The notes below the pieces were generated by a model. That model had not been told where the DNA came from and did no database searches. It saw only the letters and a program-made list of their open reading frames with translations. Both the position numbers and the translations under genes were made by a program. A stretch of DNA of 64,000 bases from Rhodoblastus acidophilus (GTDB lineage Bacteria; Pseudomonadota; Alphaproteobacteria; Rhizobiales; Beijerinckiaceae): NCBI RefSeq assembly GCF_009720655.1, contig NZ_WNKS01000001.1, positions 457,972-521,971 on the forward strand. Direction: 5' to 3'. The stretch's first letter is position 1. Every line of letters begins with the position of its first letter. Shown one piece after another: positions 61,696 to 64,000 of the stretch.

Positions 61696-63719
61696 ATGCT
61701 GGATCGTTTGAATATCGGCGGTCGACTGGCCGCGGGCTTCACCGTTCTGATCGCTCTCATTCTGGCTCTCAGCGCCTGCCTGATCTATGCGGAAACGGTC
61801 GGCGGCGCCGCCCTGACCACCGTCATCATGAAGGAAAACAACGCGATCCTCGACCACGTCGCGCGCGCCAGCATCAACCTTTATATTGCGCAAACGTGGC
61901 GACATCTGGCCACCGACGAAGCCGAAGATGCCGAGACGTCCCGGTCCGTTCGGCAAGCGGTTCAAAAGAACATAGACAAGCTGGCCGCATCGATCCTCGA
62001 TCCTGGCCGCCGCGCGCGCGCCGAGGAAATGGGCGCGCTGGTGGACGGCTATGCGGACCTGGCCGATCGCCTCGCGCGGGTGAAGGCCGACGCGGGCCTC
62101 GGATCGGAGGAGGCGCGGACGATTGCCGCCAAAATGGACGAAGTGGAAAATCGGCTCGACGTCGTCGCGGGAGAGTTGGAGCGCGCCATTGTCGGCACGG
62201 CGGTTCAGACGGAAAATGACGCGCGCAGCGAGTTAAAACTGTTGTCGTGGGGCTCCATGGCGCTGGCCGCCCTCAGCGTGGTCCTTGGCGCGTTCCTGGC
62301 CTGGAGGATCGCCCGCGGCATCACCCGCCCGGTTCGCGCGATCGCATCGACCATGTCCGCGATGAGCAACGGCGACCTGACGAAAGAAACGCCCGGGAGG
62401 CAACGGTCGGATGAAATTGGCGAAATGGCGCGCGCGGTGCGCGCGGTGGAAGTGTTCCGCGACAACGCCGAGGCCGCGCGCGCCTGGAGGGGGAAGCCAG
62501 GACGGAACGCGCGCGCGAGGCCGAACGCCAGCGTCTCCTCGAAGATATGATCGGGCGGTTCCGCGAGAACGTGAACGCCGTCGTCGCCTCGATCAGCGCA
62601 CGAACCGGCGAGATGGGCGACACGGCGCAGCATTTGAACGCCGTCGCCGCGCGCGCCAGCGACGCCGCCGGCGAAGCCCACACCGCCGCCAATGTGTCTT
62701 CGGAGAACATGCACACGGTGTCGTCCGCCACCGAGGAATTGCCCTCCTCGATCCAGGAGATCCCGACTCAGATTGAAGGCATGCGGCATCGCGCCGACCA
62801 GACCAGCGCGTCGGCAAGGGAAACCGACCGCCACGTCGGGGCACTCGTCGCCTTGGCGGAGAAATTTGGCGCCATCGTCGAGATCATCCGGGGGATCGCC
62901 CAGCAAACCAACATGCTGGCGCTCAACGCCACCATCGAGGCGGCGCGCACCGGCGAGGCCGAGCGCGGTTTTGCGGTCGTCGCCTCAGAGGTCAAGACGC
63001 TGGCCGAACACACAGCGCGCGCCACCGACGAGATCGGCGCCCAGATCGCGGAGATTCAGACTGCGACCCGCGAGGCGGAAGGGGCCATTCGGGCGATCGC
63101 CATGGCGGCGGAAGAGATGGATGCGTTGACCGCCGCCATTGCCTCTTCTGTGACCCAGCAGAGCGAAGCCACCACCGAAATCGCCCACGCCGTTTCGCGC
63201 GCCGCGCAGAGTTCCTCTGCGACGAGCGAGAGCGTCACCCATGCTGCAAGCGTCATCGGCGAGACCAACAGCGAGGCCCAACGCGTCGCTTCGGTCACCG
63301 AGACCCTTGTCGCCGCAGGGCAGACGCTCGCGGTGACAGTCGAAACCTTTCTCTCGAATCTGGGGCGCGACATCGGCGAGCGGCGGAAAGCGCTGCGTCG
63401 CCGCGCCAGCCAGGCGCTGGTGATCCACGCCAATGGCGAAAGCGAGACGGCGCGGCTGGTCGATGTTTCCGACAGCGGCGCAAAATTCACCTCGTCCGGG
63501 CGCCTGCGCGTCGGCGACGCCGTCACCTTGCAATTCGAGGATGGGACCAGGGTTCGGGCCAGGGTTGCGCGCCTAGAGGAGGGCTTTGCGGCGGCGCAAT
63601 TCCTGGCGGAGCAGAGCGGCGTGATCGACAGGGCGCCGCCTGAATCGTCAACCGCTAAGTCGTGCGCCAGGCTTCGCTTGATGAATGCGGGGCCAAAACA
63701 TCGAGCGGCTTCATTCTGA
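61696..63719 (+). pseudogene. MCP with HAMP and C-terminal PilZ domain, split by a one-base frameshift
   Basis: The first part, 61696-62550, encodes TM1 (GFTVLIALILALSACLIYAE), a four-helix-type sensor domain, TM2 and HAMP. At a run of five G (62489-62493) the frame is lost; adding one G restores HAMP-to-signalling continuity (WRG then [19 protein letters not shown]). The second part, 62547-63719, has the receptor tip [27 protein letters not shown] region and a PilZ domain with [10 protein letters not shown] (RxxxR) and DVSDSGAKF (DxSxxG), so c-di-GMP binding is expected. The restored protein would be about 674 aa. It may be a real lesion, phase variation or a homopolymer sequencing error. 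The otherwise perfect coding argues for a recent event or error. Confidence 0.85.
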
Positions 63720-63889
63720 GCGGCGCGGCGACGAGGAGGGGGGGCGCCGCTTGAGCGTGACAGCGCCGGTCGACGGCTGTCTCCTGGCGCCGAGATTGCG
63801 TCGCCGCCGGATCGGCTTGGTTAAGTCTTTGTTTTCACGGCGACACGTTGGCGGACCGCTCCCGACGTGCATTTTTCTTAAAAACCCGC
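63720..63889. other. Intergenic region downstream of the MCP
   Basis: No convincing gene is present. A short frame (63685-63918) crosses the MCP stop and the promoter and is likely chance. The segment just before the promoter (63871-63884, ATTTTTCTTAAAAA) is AT-rich and could act as an UP-type element. Confidence 0.5.
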
Positions 63890-63918
63890 TTGACGGTTCG
63901 GGCGGGTGGGTCCTATAA
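63890..63918 (+). promoter_or_regulatory. Strong sigma70-type promoter, candidate rRNA operon promoter
   Basis: TTGACG (63890-63895) and CTATAA (63913-63918) are exactly 17 bases apart, preceded by an AT-rich stretch and followed by about 80 bases of non-coding sequence to the window edge. This near-consensus arrangement is uncommon in GC-rich alphaproteobacterial DNA outside rRNA/tRNA operons. The downstream gene is not visible, so the rRNA identity is a guess. Confidence 0.55.
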
Positions 63919-64000
63919 GGCGTCCATCGACGGCGTCGCTGCCGGTCACTGGCGGCGGACGCTGACGCGTCTTCATCTGATCCTTGAGGGGGTTAGGCCG

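Noticed and set aside
63685..63918. 77-codon frame at the right end
   Set aside because: It starts inside the MCP and ends in the promoter; the composition looks like chance.
1..64000. tRNA genes, prophage, transposases or a CRISPR array
   Set aside because: No cloverleaf, integrase, transposase or repeat-spacer pattern was seen on either strand by eye.

Overview
The window is GC-rich, densely packed DNA with many ATGA start/stop overlaps and long antisense shadow frames. A GapR (DUF2312) nucleoid protein, a CheA/ParA chemosensory operon, and dispersed extragenic repeats of a kind I associate with Rhizobiales all point to an alphaproteobacterium. Hyphomicrobiales, perhaps near Beijerinckiaceae/Methylocystaceae, is my inference; no rRNA is visible to settle it.

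Layout. (1) 1-8712 is a chemosensory operon on the + strand: cheW, cheB, a HEAT-repeat protein, cheR, cheY, cheA, a small STAS-like gene, a ParA-type ATPase, a second cheY and an MCP. (2) 8830-10931 adds a single-domain response regulator, an RsbT/RsbW-like ATPase and a histidine kinase, and so looks like a partner-switching output. (3) 11107-15577 (minus) is an RND efflux pump and adaptor, separated by a dispersed repeat. An orphan sensor kinase follows at 15859. (4) 17434-30059 (+) is the most unusual block. It encodes a dual-specificity-phosphatase/HisC-like aminotransferase fusion, a LysR regulator, three paralogous UbiU-like U32 proteins with an identical C-x3-C-x29-C-x3-C pattern, one UbiV-like U32 protein, a signal-less NMT1/NrtA-like binding protein, a PEP-synthase/rifampicin-phosphotransferase-like enzyme, an SDR, an FAH-family hydrolase and an HTH plus PBP-domain regulator. 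(5) 30078-36588 (mostly minus) holds fatty acid cis/trans isomerase, UbiB, a CopD-like membrane protein, a DUF4399 protein, two unknown small genes and gapR. (6) 36676-46417 holds a GDSL autotransporter, a TPR/glycosyltransferase-like/TPR/sulfotransferase fusion and a large autotransporter adhesin. (7) 46502-59548 is a surface-glycan locus with three acyltransferase-3 membrane proteins, three methyltransferases, two large glycosyltransferases, a hexapeptide acetyltransferase and an RgpF-like protein. (8) 59624-63719 is a GGDEF/EAL enzyme divergent from an MCP-PilZ receptor whose frame is broken at a G run. The right edge carries a strong sigma70-type promoter, possibly for an rRNA operon starting beyond the window.

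How the genes may work together. Regions 1 and 2 sense and transmit signals, and ParA probably positions the arrays. Region 4 looks like an uncharacterised anaerobic-type metabolic pathway: Fe-S U32 proteins of the kind known for O2-independent hydroxylation, ATP-dependent phosphotransfer, transamination/dephosphorylation, SDR oxidation and FAH C-C hydrolysis, with ligand-responsive regulators at both ends. This pathway is inference from family membership and tight gene coupling. Regions 6 and 7 probably build and decorate surface adhesins and polysaccharide. One 16-bp palindrome (TCCGTA-N4-TACGGA) occurs upstream of both the adhesin gene and the main glycosyltransferase gene. Region 8 links c-di-GMP turnover to a c-di-GMP-binding receptor.
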